From assembly GCF_040567655.1 (NCBI RefSeq), contig NZ_JBEXAC010000002.1, positions 2,480,001-2,544,000 of the forward strand: a stretch of 64,000 nt of DNA. The letters are read 5' to 3'. The translations under genes and the position numbers were made by a program. Positions within the stretch are counted from its first letter, which is position 1; each line of letters opens with the position of its first letter. The stretch comes from Chitinophaga sp. H8. GTDB taxonomy: Bacteria > Bacteroidota > Bacteroidia > Chitinophagales > Chitinophagaceae. Positions 8,701 to 16,618 of this stretch are shown in pieces. The notes below the pieces were generated by a model, which did no database searches, was not told the DNA's origin, and worked only from the letters and a program-made list of their open reading frames with translations.

Positions 8701-11700
8701 TTAAAAAGTAACGTGTGCACCGATAGTAAAGGAATGCTGGTTAAAAGGTACATTCCGCATGCTGTTCACATAGCCGGAAGCCGTGTTGCTGTTGATCACT
8801 CCCATACCACTGTAGAACTCCGGATCAATATCATATTTGTTGGCTTTCCACAGCATGATGTTATTCATCTGTACCCGGAAAGTGATGGCAGATGCGCGGA
8901 TACGGTTTACAATACCGGCAGGCATATCATAGGCCAGGGTAATATCCCGCAGTTTGATATAATCTCCTTTGATCACATTGATGTCTGCAGCAGTATAATA
9001 ATTCAGGTCTGTGCGGGAGGCTCTGTCGGCCGCCGGATCATAAGCAGGGATATTGGTGAAGGCCTCATCGCCCGCCTGTTTCCAGCGGTATTGAAAATCT
9101 TCGTGCAGGTTACCGCTGATATAGTTGCGGGTCATCATCCTGCCGGTAAAAAAGTCGTTTACGTCCCGGCGTAGTACAAAGGCGAAGTTGTACACCATGT
9201 TAACCCCCAGGTTAAATCTTTTGTACCGGAAGTTGTTACTGAAGCCTCCGCTTACCAGCGGTTGTGTGCTACCCATATTTACCAGGTCGGTCACTTTGGC
9301 TATACCTGGTGTTTTGGTAACAGTACCATCTGCCAGTTTTATTTGGGGATCGCCCACAGCATCCAGTCCGGCATAACGGTATGCCAGCAACGAAAATGGC
9401 TGATAGCCTTGTATCAGCCCTATCATTTGTGGCTTATAATATACCGGTAGCAATAACCTGAGCAGACTGCTGGCATATACATACGGGGTTTCCGTATACA
9501 GGGTAACGACCTTGCCTTTATTATGTGCGAGGGTAAGCTGGGTAGACCAGGTAAAATCTTTCTGGTCAATGTTGATGGTATTTAACCGCAGTTCTATCCC
9601 TGCATTATTGATTACCCCGGCATTGCCATAGATAGAAGTATATCCGGTGAAAGGATTTTGCGGCACATCTCCCAGCAGGCCGGTGGTATGCTTGCGGTAG
9701 TAGTCAACACTTCCCGTAATACGGTTATTGAAAACACCGAAGTCTACCCCCACGTTAATATTCTGTGTTTGTTCCCAGCTGATGTGGCTGTTGCCCGGGG
9801 TAGTGATTTGCAGGGTATTGACCGAACCTGCCGGAACACCTACCGCCATGCCACGCTCCAGGATGTCGTAGGAGCCACCTGATCCGGGTACAGGGGAGTT
9901 ACCGGTGATGCCATAAGTAGCCCGTAACTGGAGGCGGTCCAGCCATTTGATATCCGCAGCAAATGTTTCCCTGTTCATTATCCAGCTGCCACCTACTGCC
10001 CATACAGGTTTGGCCTGTGCAGCCACATCAGTGCCAAATAAATTGGACTGATCAAAACGCGTACTGGCATTGATGGTGTATTTACGCAGAAAGGTATAGG
10101 CTGCATTAGCGTAGTATGACCTGAAACGGGTATCTGCGTAATACTCGCTAAAGGCATCATTGATTTTATAGGTAGCGGCGGTATTGATAATAGTATTGCT
10201 GATACCGCTACCTGTAGAGGGATAGTCTATGGCTTTGTGGGTAAGAAGGTTCTCATCATATCCTCTTACTTTAGCGGTGATACCGGTAGCGATCTGCTGT
10301 TGTATTTCTGTTCCTGCCAGCGCTGTCAGCTGGTGGCGGTTGTTTTGCCAGCTATTGTCATATACCAGCTGGTTGCGTACCGTCCAGTTTTTTTGCTGCA
10401 CATTGTTGGTCAGATAAGTGCCACCGGTAGTGGGTACAAAAGATTTGAGGGCAGGGCTGGTCACGGTCATTTTTCCTATTTCCAGCTGGCCATCATACCC
10501 GGTTACCGCATCAAAGGATTTAGACTGATTGTTGACCAGCACACCACCATAGGTACCTTCAAAACGCAGGCCGTCATACAGTTTAAGCGTTACGCCAGCC
10601 AGCAGACGGTTGTTCTGGTTATTGGCATTCGTATATCCGGAATGGAAATTATCTGATGGGTTGTACGACAGGTTGAGCTGCCCTATATCAGGTAAGCCTG
10701 TACTTTTTTGTTCATATGCATTTCTCAGTGAATCGTTGATATTGATCCACGACATATCCTGTGATTGGCCGTTGGCATCCAGGAAGGAAGCATAGGGCAC
10801 AAAGCGGCTGTCGGGAGATATACTGCGCCTGGCAGCAGTGGTGTTATACGCGATATTGGTGATCAGGTATACCTGCAGGTTTTTATTAAAGCTATAGTCC
10901 TGGCGGGCATTTATCTGGTAGGTATTATTCTTTTCGCCGGGCGTAGGATTTTTATTGTCCGTATAACTAAGGGAAGCATATACGCCATATTTTCCTGCTG
11001 ATCCATTGATAGCAACCGTATGGTTGTTCAGCATAGCATTCCTGTACCAGTTATCTTTCATTTGCTGGAGGTTATTTACCGTAGCCATTTCTTCCAGGGT
11101 TTTATGCTGGTAAAACGCCGGCATCCAGGCTGTTTGTCCGTACAGCAGGTATTCATGCGGAAGGACAGGGCTGGTACCCCGTGTCTGATCGGGAGCGGTG
11201 ATGGTTTTCCAGTCGGTAGCACCCCCTCTTACATACCCCGGCATATTATACAGTTCCTGCATCGTTTGCAGGTATTGTGCACTGTTCATCCGTGGAAAGG
11301 TGTTGATGTCGGGTTTGCCCTGGAAGCTGTAGAATACATCATAATCCACCCGGAGTTTATCCTGGTTTTTGGATCCTTTTTTAGTAGTTACCACAATAAC
11401 ACCGTTGGCAGCCCTGGCGCCCCAGATAGAGGCCGCAGTGGCATCTTTCAGCACGGTAATATCAGCCACATCATTTGGGTTCACCGCATTCAGATCATCT
11501 ACCGGTATCCCATCTACTACGTATAAAGGTTGGGTAGCCCCGCTGATAGAAGTAATGCCGCGCAGCATAACCGGGTAGTAGCTGCTGTTGGTTCCGTTAT
11601 TCAGGGACAGACCGGGAATCTGCCCGTCCAGCCGCTGAAGCAGGTTCATGGTGCCACTGCGGGCTTTCACTACTTCCATATCAGGTTTGGCAAAGGAGCC

Positions 11701-12354
11701 GGTGCTTCTTTCTTTGGAAATGGTTTGGTAACCGGTATTGGCAGTCACCACAATAGCAGTCAATGCTGTGATATTGGGCTTTAAAGTTATTACCAGGGTA
11801 GTTTGACTGGCCACTTTTACCTCGGTATAATTCATGTTTACACTGGTAAAGGCCAGTGTAGCATCGGGAGATACACCGTTCAGCACAAAGCTACCGCTTG
11901 CATCCGTAGCGGTACCGTTGGAAGTACCTTTCACGGAAACGGATACACCGGGTACCGGTTCTCCTTTTTCATCGAGTACTTTCCCTTTCACTTCCCCACT
12001 GAAAGCAGGTGACAGGGCTGCCACCTCGTCGGCAGAGGAAGGCTTACCAGCCGCAGTTACCGGCTTGATGATCACGGTATGGTCGATCACGGAGAAGGTG
12101 AGCGGTTGATCTTTCAGGCATTGTTTCAGCACCTCTTCAACGGAACTTTTATTGACCTGGAGATTTTTCACGGTAATACCTTCCGTGAGCCGTTCGTTGA
12201 AAACAAAGTTATAGCTGGTCTGTTCCCGGATCTTTTTCAGCACCGTTTTGAGTGGTACATTTTTAACAGAAAGTGTAATGCCCTGACCAAAGGCAGCCGT
12301 GCTTACCTGCAGGCATAAAACAAATAGTACAATAGTAGTTAGTTTCACAATCAA
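8701..12354 (-). CDS. SusC/RagA TonB-dependent transporter with N-terminal STN signalling domain
   Basis: 1217-residue outer-membrane TonB-dependent transporter. In order: signal peptide ending AFGQ, STN domain (about 24-105; contains NFVFNERLTEG and the repeat-end VEEVLKQCL), carboxypeptidase-regulatory-like beta domain (about 125-200), plug with PLYVVDGIPVDDL and IWGARAANGVIVVTTKKG, then the 22-strand barrel ending in an aromatic residue (HVTF). The STN domain is the part that contacts a periplasmic FecR anti-sigma in known systems, and a FecR gene lies 39 bp upstream in the same operon. The protein imports a TonB-energised substrate captured by the neighbouring SusD. The substrate is not deducible. 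Confidence 0.95.
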   Translation of the reverse strand: MIVKLTTIVLFVLCLQVSTAAFGQGITLSVKNVPLKTVLKKIREQTSYNFVFNERLTEGITVKNLQVNKSSVEEVLKQCLKDQPLTFSVIDHTVIIKPVTAAGKPSSADEVAALSPAFSGEVKGKVLDEKGEPVPGVSVSVKGTSNGTATDASGSFVLNGVSPDATLAFTSVNMNYTEVKVASQTTLVITLKPNITALTAIVVTANTGYQTISKERSTGSFAKPDMEVVKARSGTMNLLQRLDGQIPGLSLNNGTNSSYYPVMLRGITSISGATQPLYVVDGIPVDDLNAVNPNDVADITVLKDATAASIWGARAANGVIVVTTKKGSKNQDKLRVDYDVFYSFQGKPDINTFPRMNSAQYLQTMQELYNMPGYVRGGATDWKTITAPDQTRGTSPVLPHEYLLYGQTAWMPAFYQHKTLEEMATVNNLQQMKDNWYRNAMLNNHTVAINGSAGKYGVYASLSYTDNKNPTPGEKNNTYQINARQDYSFNKNLQVYLITNIAYNTTAARRSISPDSRFVPYASFLDANGQSQDMSWININDSLRNAYEQKSTGLPDIGQLNLSYNPSDNFHSGYTNANNQNNRLLAGVTLKLYDGLRFEGTYGGVLVNNQSKSFDAVTGYDGQLEIGKMTVTSPALKSFVPTTGGTYLTNNVQQKNWTVRNQLVYDNSWQNNRHQLTALAGTEIQQQIATGITAKVRGYDENLLTHKAIDYPSTGSGISNTIINTAATYKINDAFSEYYADTRFRSYYANAAYTFLRKYTINASTRFDQSNLFGTDVAAQAKPVWAVGGSWIMNRETFAADIKWLDRLQLRATYGITGNSPVPGSGGSYDILERGMAVGVPAGSVNTLQITTPGNSHISWEQTQNINVGVDFGVFNNRITGSVDYYRKHTTGLLGDVPQNPFTGYTSIYGNAGVINNAGIELRLNTINIDQKDFTWSTQLTLAHNKGKVVTLYTETPYVYASSLLRLLLPVYYKPQMIGLIQGYQPFSLLAYRYAGLDAVGDPQIKLADGTVTKTPGIAKVTDLVNMGSTQPLVSGGFSNNFRYKRFNLGVNMVYNFAFVLRRDVNDFFTGRMMTRNYISGNLHEDFQYRWKQAGDEAFTNIPAYDPAADRASRTDLNYYTAADINVIKGDYIKLRDITLAYDMPAGIVNRIRASAITFRVQMNNIMLWKANKYDIDPEFYSGMGVINSNTASGYVNSMRNVPFNQHSFTIGAHVTF

Positions 12355-12393
12355 TCTTTATTTGGTTGGTTTATCACGCAGGCGCGTGTATAG

Positions 12394-13566
12394 CTATTTT
12401 TTAACGATCACTTTTTTCCCTTTTAGTTCCAATTTCACTCCACCGCTCATTTCAATAAACCGGAACAGCTTTTCAGCAGGTATATCCCTGGCAATACGAA
12501 TGGTATAGGGATCTGTGATCTGGTCCTGGAATACTACTTCCAGGTCATACCAGCGGGCTACCTCCCGCATTATAGTGGAGAGGTGGGCGCCTACGAAGGA
12601 GAATTGTCCGTTTTTCCAGGCCATTACTTCCGACAGGTCAGGATTGGCCACCAGTTTAAGCTGTTGGTCTGTCACCGCTATTTGCTGTCCTGGTGCCAGC
12701 TTCACCGACTCACTGCCACGCTGGATTTTTACCGCACCCTGCAGCAGGGTTACTTTTTGCGGGCCTTCATCGGTATAGGTGTTGACGTTAAAGCGGGTAC
12801 CCAGTACCTGTACTTCCGTTCGTTGACCACCAGCGCCGGGGAGAAGTACTTTAAACGGCATCGCAGCTTTTCCTGCGATTTCGAAGTAGGCTTCCCCGGT
12901 AATTTCCACTTTACGTACTGGTCCGTTAAATGTTGTAGGGAAGGTCACCGCCGAAGCTACATTTACCCACACATGGCTGCCATCTGCCAGGATCACTTCT
13001 ACCGGTTGGGCCCCACGGGGCACGGTCAGTGTATTGTAGGTAACCGTACTATTTTTTCCGGTGGCATTATAGGCCAGCTGATTACCGGCATTTTGCTGTA
13101 CCTGGGTATTGCCCTGTGCTGCCAGCAGGCCGGATTTGGTGCTGTCCAGCGTAATGGTACTACCGTCGGCCAGTGTAAGTACCGCTTTGTTATGAGGCAG
13201 CGTGATAGTTTCCTGTTGTACTATTTTGGACGGCTGCTGGCGCAATATGGATTGATACCAATAGGTTCCGGTACCCAGCAGGAGCAGTACCGCAGCGGCA
13301 GCGGCCCAGCGTGGCCAGTGGATCCGGCGTACTTTGGGCGTTGGTGCTGCGGTAGCCAGCTGTATATGCTGGTAAATCAATCCCAGCGTTTCCGGATCTG
13401 CAGCGCTGGTAAAATCTGCGCTGGCAAAGTCTTCGTTAAATAACTGTTCCAGTGCGTGTTGTTTTCCGGACGAATGCAGGAGCGTTTTTAATTGCGCCGC
13501 TTCTTCCGGTGTAAGTGTGCCAGCATGATGTTTGGCTAATAACTGTTTAAATATTTCAGGTGTCAT
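12394..13566 (-). CDS. FecR-family anti-sigma factor
   Basis: 390-residue single-pass inner-membrane regulator. The cytoplasmic N-terminus (about 1-85) carries TPEEAAQLKTLL. One membrane helix of Ala/Val/Leu follows at about 88-105. The periplasmic part has the FecR domain (PRGAQPVEVILADGSHVWVN, then GEAYFEIAGKA and VQVLGTRFNVNTY) and a C-terminal DUF4974/STN-like domain (MREVARWYDLEVVFQ). In characterised pathways FecR holds its sigma factor until it senses an occupied transporter. Its partner should be the sigma gene at 14693-15286, but the usual direct adjacency is broken by an inserted + strand gene pair. The leader just upstream contains a G/C-tract cluster. Confidence 0.93.
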   Translation of the reverse strand: MTPEIFKQLLAKHHAGTLTPEEAAQLKTLLHSSGKQHALEQLFNEDFASADFTSAADPETLGLIYQHIQLATAAPTPKVRRIHWPRWAAAAAVLLLLGTGTYWYQSILRQQPSKIVQQETITLPHNKAVLTLADGSTITLDSTKSGLLAAQGNTQVQQNAGNQLAYNATGKNSTVTYNTLTVPRGAQPVEVILADGSHVWVNVASAVTFPTTFNGPVRKVEITGEAYFEIAGKAAMPFKVLLPGAGGQRTEVQVLGTRFNVNTYTDEGPQKVTLLQGAVKIQRGSESVKLAPGQQIAVTDQQLKLVANPDLSEVMAWKNGQFSFVGAHLSTIMREVARWYDLEVVFQDQITDPYTIRIARDIPAEKLFRFIEMSGGVKLELKGKKVIVKK

Positions 13567-13602
13567 TTTGGTTGTCTTCTCTTATATGACACATAGAAAG
13601 CA

Positions 13603-13625
13603 GGGAGGGGGGGATAGGGGGAGGG
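13603..13625 (+). other. G-quadruplex-type G-tract cluster in the FecR leader
   Basis: Four G-tracts of 3, 7, 5 and 3 bases separated by loops of 1, 3 and 1 base lie on the + strand, so a leftward FecR transcript would carry the C-rich complement 37 bases before its start codon. The tract meets the usual sequence rule for a G-quadruplex and stands out in this moderate-GC sequence. Whether it folds or matters in the cell is unknown. Confidence 0.7.
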
Positions 13626-13743
13626 ATTTTTTTAAACTTTTGGCAGCAGCTGATGGGGGAGGCTTTATTATTTAATGATATGTAAATAATGTTAATGTTT
13701 GTGGCTGTCAGTTTTTCAGCGTAAGAAATGGTATCTTCATCTA

Positions 13744-13977
13744 ATGAATCACAGTGATTACATGAAACAAATTGCAGATGCTTTGCAGGCCCAGCAAAAG
13801 TGCGTATCATCCTCTAAAGAAGAATCAGAGAGGATAATAGACGCTTTAGGTATGCGACATTTGCTTGTACCGCAAAGAACTGTTGCTTCACCGCACCCGG
13901 CTTCTTTACGTAAATTAACCCCCAATAAAAAAGCGAAGACCCGGAAGTCTATCTCCAAGAAGAGGCTTCACAAATAA
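13744..13977 (+). CDS. Small basic protein of unknown function, partner of the ART-like gene
   Basis: 77-residue protein, not recognised. The ATG at 13744 is preferred; an ATG at 13762 would shorten it by six residues. The N-terminal half is helix-like and polar (MKQIADALQAQQ, then SSKEESERIIDALGM). The C-terminal 25 residues are rich in Lys and Arg, suggesting nucleic-acid or acidic-protein contact. It ends 30 bp before the ADP-ribosyltransferase-like gene on the same strand, and both oppose the flanking sigma and FecR genes. A small gene directly before a toxin-like gene is the usual toxin-antitoxin arrangement, so an antitoxin or accessory role is plausible, but nothing in the sequence proves it. 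The region looks AT-richer than the flanking operon. Confidence 0.6.
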   Translation: MNHSDYMKQIADALQAQQKCVSSSKEESERIIDALGMRHLLVPQRTVASPHPASLRKLTPNKKAKTRKSISKKRLHK

Positions 13978-14007
13978 TTTTATTAGTGGACACCATTGTT
14001 TAGTTAA

Positions 14008-14646
14008 ATGTCAAAATCGAAACCCAATTTCGTATATTCTTCTGATCCCGGATTAATACTAGGTTTTCACGGATGTGAAAAGTCAGTAAGAGATGCGGTG
14101 GTTAATGAGCAAACGATGCTCTTATCCAGTAATAAAATTCATGAATGGCTAGGGCATGGAACTTACTTCTGGCAAAACAATTATGAGCGGGCGCTGGATT
14201 TCGTAACGCATCCTCCGGATGGGAGAAAAATTTCAACTCCAGCTGTTTTAGGGGCTGTGATAAGTCTGGATAACTGTTTAGACCTTATGGATGCTCAATA
14301 TATAGAACATGTAAGGGCTTACTATAACTCATTAAAGAAGATAGTTGCAAAGCAGGGGATGACTTTACCACGGAATAAACATAAAAAGGGTACCAGTAAT
14401 TTGTGGGATAAAGTGTTAAGAGAGCTGGACTGTTATGTTATTGAGAATTTGCATAAAGTAATGAAAACAGCTAACATTAGACCTTTTGATTCCGTTCGGG
14501 GTGTTTTTATAGAGGGAGATGCTATCTATCCTGATGCTGGCTTTTATGATAAAACACATATACAGGTTTGCATCCGTAATCCTAATTGTATTAAAGGGTT
14601 TTTTATTCCAAGAAAGGAAGTTGATTGGCCGGAAAATATCCTGTAA
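14008..14646 (+). CDS. ADP-ribosyltransferase-like protein, toxin or defence candidate
   Basis: 212-residue cytoplasmic protein with no signal peptide. The N-terminus has GFHGCEKSVRDAV (His21) and then HEWLGHGTYFWQNNYERAL (Tyr53). This H...GxGxYF...A order matches the NAD-binding half of PARP/ART-fold enzymes. Near the C-terminus, DKTHIQVCIRN and IKGFFIP (His184, Gln186) occupy the place where ART enzymes have their last catalytic strand. Gln stands where many have Glu, so activity as an ADP-ribosyltransferase is uncertain. I believe similar uncharacterised proteins are widespread in bacteria, but I cannot name the family with certainty. It is the second gene of a two-gene unit and ends 46 bp before the oppositely oriented sigma gene. 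Possible roles are toxin, phage defence, or an RNA- or protein-modifying enzyme. Confidence 0.65.
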   Translation: MSKSKPNFVYSSDPGLILGFHGCEKSVRDAVVNEQTMLLSSNKIHEWLGHGTYFWQNNYERALDFVTHPPDGRKISTPAVLGAVISLDNCLDLMDAQYIEHVRAYYNSLKKIVAKQGMTLPRNKHKKGTSNLWDKVLRELDCYVIENLHKVMKTANIRPFDSVRGVFIEGDAIYPDAGFYDKTHIQVCIRNPNCIKGFFIPRKEVDWPENIL

Positions 14647-14692
14647 TTGTTACCTCCATAGTACAGGAAAAGGGCAAAGCTCCATCATTTTT

Positions 14693-15286
14693 TCAAGATC
14701 CTTTAAAAGGGATCAGTAGCCAGAGCAGCAGGCTTATTTCTCCGTAATGTTCTTCCAGGTAGGCCCGGATACTTTTCAGGGCATTGTTCATATGTTCGCG
14801 GACGGTATCATATGAAATACCCAGCTGAAGCGCGATTTGCTGGAGTGTAATACCTTGTTCCCGGCTCATGCGGTATACCTGTTGCTGGCGGGGGGATAAT
14901 TTTTCCACTGCTTCCCGGATCAGTTGAGACATTTCTTTCATATCTAGTTGCTGGGCCGGTAAGCGATGGTCTTCCACGGGTTCCTGGTGGGTAAGTTCCT
15001 GCTGGAAATTGCTGGGAATCTTTTTCCGCAGGCTATTGATCAGATGATTCCGGGCAATAACATGCAGCCAGGCCGGGAAGTTATCTACTTCCGGCAGGAG
15101 TGCGCGCTTTTCCCATACCTTAATAAAGATGTCCTGTACGGCATCCTGTACTTCCAGCGGAGATTTAAGGTAGGATAAAGCCATCGTATATACTTTGGCA
15201 GAAAACTGGTCATACAGGTGACGAAACGCGGTTTCCTCCCCTGCAGCTACCCTTTTAAGCCAGATATTCGCTGCTGCATCAGACAT
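14693..15286 (-). CDS. ECF RNA polymerase sigma-70 factor
   Basis: 197-residue ECF sigma factor of the Bacteroidota PUL-associated type. Region 2 includes FRHLYDQFSAKVY and DAVQDIFIKVWEKR (core and -10 binding). Region 4 includes LSPRQQQVYRMSREQGITL and a helix-turn-helix QQIALQLGISYDTVREHMNN. A short hydrophobic tail (ISLLLWLLIPF) is usual in this group. It should activate the SusC/SusD operon at 5966-12354 when released by FecR (12394-13566). About 1.1 kb containing two opposing genes separates it from FecR, so those genes probably need separate promoters or a long read-through message. Confidence 0.93.
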   Translation of the reverse strand: MSDAAANIWLKRVAAGEETAFRHLYDQFSAKVYTMALSYLKSPLEVQDAVQDIFIKVWEKRALLPEVDNFPAWLHVIARNHLINSLRKKIPSNFQQELTHQEPVEDHRLPAQQLDMKEMSQLIREAVEKLSPRQQQVYRMSREQGITLQQIALQLGISYDTVREHMNNALKSIRAYLEEHYGEISLLLWLLIPFKGS

Positions 15287-15317
15287 GTTGCCGGTAAAAT
15301 TAGAGTTTTGGTACCAT

Positions 15318-15361
15318 AAAAAGAGAAAGCCTGTCCAATGATCGACAGGCTTTCTCTTTTT
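15318..15361 (-). terminator. Strong intrinsic terminator after the Gfo/Idh/MocA gene
   Basis: A perfect 18-bp stem (15318-15335 with 15344-15361) closes an 8-base loop. The stem foot is A-rich on the left, so the leftward transcript ends in a U-run. It lies 43 bp past the oxidoreductase stop and insulates it from the sigma gene. The mirrored T-run at the other foot could also stop rightward transcription. Confidence 0.9.
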
Positions 15362-15403
15362 AAAAGATATTTTTCGGAAGTATCTTCCCGTGTATCGGCC
15401 AGG

Positions 15404-16489
15404 TTATGCCAGGGATACAATTTTGCCGGTACGTACGGATTCATCGCAGGCAAAAGCGATCCGGAGGCTGTTTACTGCATCTGCTACGTGATCGGTCAGG
15501 TCTATATCTTCCTGTATTGCTTTCAGGAAATAACGTTGTTCGCGGTTGCAAAGCTCCTGATGATCTGGTTCATCCTGCAGATTGATCCAGGTATCTTCTT
15601 TTACGAACTGGGCATCTGCATTCAGATCAGCATAGTGTACACGCAGGGATTCTGTTTTGGTGTGTGCCTCTACAGAATCTGATTTGCCGGTACCACCTGC
15701 ATCCTTTGCCACGATAGAAACGGAGCCTTTAGGGCCGATCACATCTTTCACAAAGAAAGCTGTTTCACTGATCATGGGCCCCCATCCTGCTTCGTACCAT
15801 CCTACGGAACCATCTTCAAAACGTATCTGGAGCTGGCCGTAGTTGTAATTGCCGGCAGGGATCTCTTCCGTAAGGCGCGCGCCGATAGCACTCACCTGTA
15901 CTGGTTTGGAGCGGGTCATCTGGCACATCACATCAATATAGTGTACGCCGCAATCCACGATAGGGCTTAATGTTTTCATGAGGCTGCGGTGTACTGCCCA
16001 CATGCCGCCATGACTTTGCTGATTCAGGTTCATCCGCATTACCAGGGGTTTGCCCATTTCATGTGCTATCTGCACAAAGCGCTCCCAGGAAGGATGATGA
16101 CGTAATATATAACCTACTACCAGTTTTTTACCTGCTTTTCTGGCTGCCGCTGCCACACGTTCAGCACCTGCTACCGTATCTGCTACGGGCTTCTCTATAA
16201 ATACATGACAACCGCTTTCAAATGCTTTGATCGCGAAAGCCTCGTGTGTATCCGGATAAGTGGAAATACATACTGCATCCGGCTTTGTAGTGGCCAGTGC
16301 TTCTTCATAGCTGCTGAACAAAGGGTAACCACCACCCAGTTTCTCATTCAGTACTTCCTTGCTTTTTCCGGTAGAAACAATACCACAAATTTCAAAACCA
16401 TCCAGGGTATGATAAGCTGTGGCATGCGAGGCCCCCATGTTTCCGCATCCTACCACCAGGACGCGCAAAAGATTTGTTTGATTCGACAT
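15404..16489 (-). CDS. Gfo/Idh/MocA-family NAD(P)-dependent oxidoreductase
   Basis: 361-residue cytoplasmic dehydrogenase. The N-terminal Rossmann fold starts at LRVLVVGCGNMGASHATAY. The family motif EKPV (HVFIEKPVADT) is intact, and a His-containing segment CGVHYIDVMCQM lies in the C-terminal substrate domain. Family members oxidise or reduce sugars, inositols or sugar derivatives using a bound nicotinamide cofactor; the substrate here is unknown. There is no export signal. It is transcribed away from the adjacent GH43 gene, with about 130 bp between the two starts that must hold both promoters, and it ends at a strong terminator. The neighbourhood suggests a role in using a monosaccharide released by the cluster to its right. 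Confidence 0.9.
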   Translation of the reverse strand: MSNQTNLLRVLVVGCGNMGASHATAYHTLDGFEICGIVSTGKSKEVLNEKLGGGYPLFSSYEEALATTKPDAVCISTYPDTHEAFAIKAFESGCHVFIEKPVADTVAGAERVAAAARKAGKKLVVGYILRHHPSWERFVQIAHEMGKPLVMRMNLNQQSHGGMWAVHRSLMKTLSPIVDCGVHYIDVMCQMTRSKPVQVSAIGARLTEEIPAGNYNYGQLQIRFEDGSVGWYEAGWGPMISETAFFVKDVIGPKGSVSIVAKDAGGTGKSDSVEAHTKTESLRVHYADLNADAQFVKEDTWINLQDEPDHQELCNREQRYFLKAIQEDIDLTDHVADAVNSLRIAFACDESVRTGKIVSLA

Positions 16490-16618
16490 AGTTGGAAATA
16501 ATTTAACGTATTTTGTTTGATAAGCTTGATCGTAAAGATAGCTCCCATTTCCTTATTTTTCGGTTTGCATTTTACAGACGTACAACAAGATAAGGCGGGG
16601 AGCGCAAATACCTCTCAT

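Noticed and set aside
13699..13743. Longer start (TTG at 13699) for the small partner of the ART-like gene
   Set aside because: The added 15 residues start at a rare codon and show no conserved-looking pattern. The ATG at 13744 is simpler.
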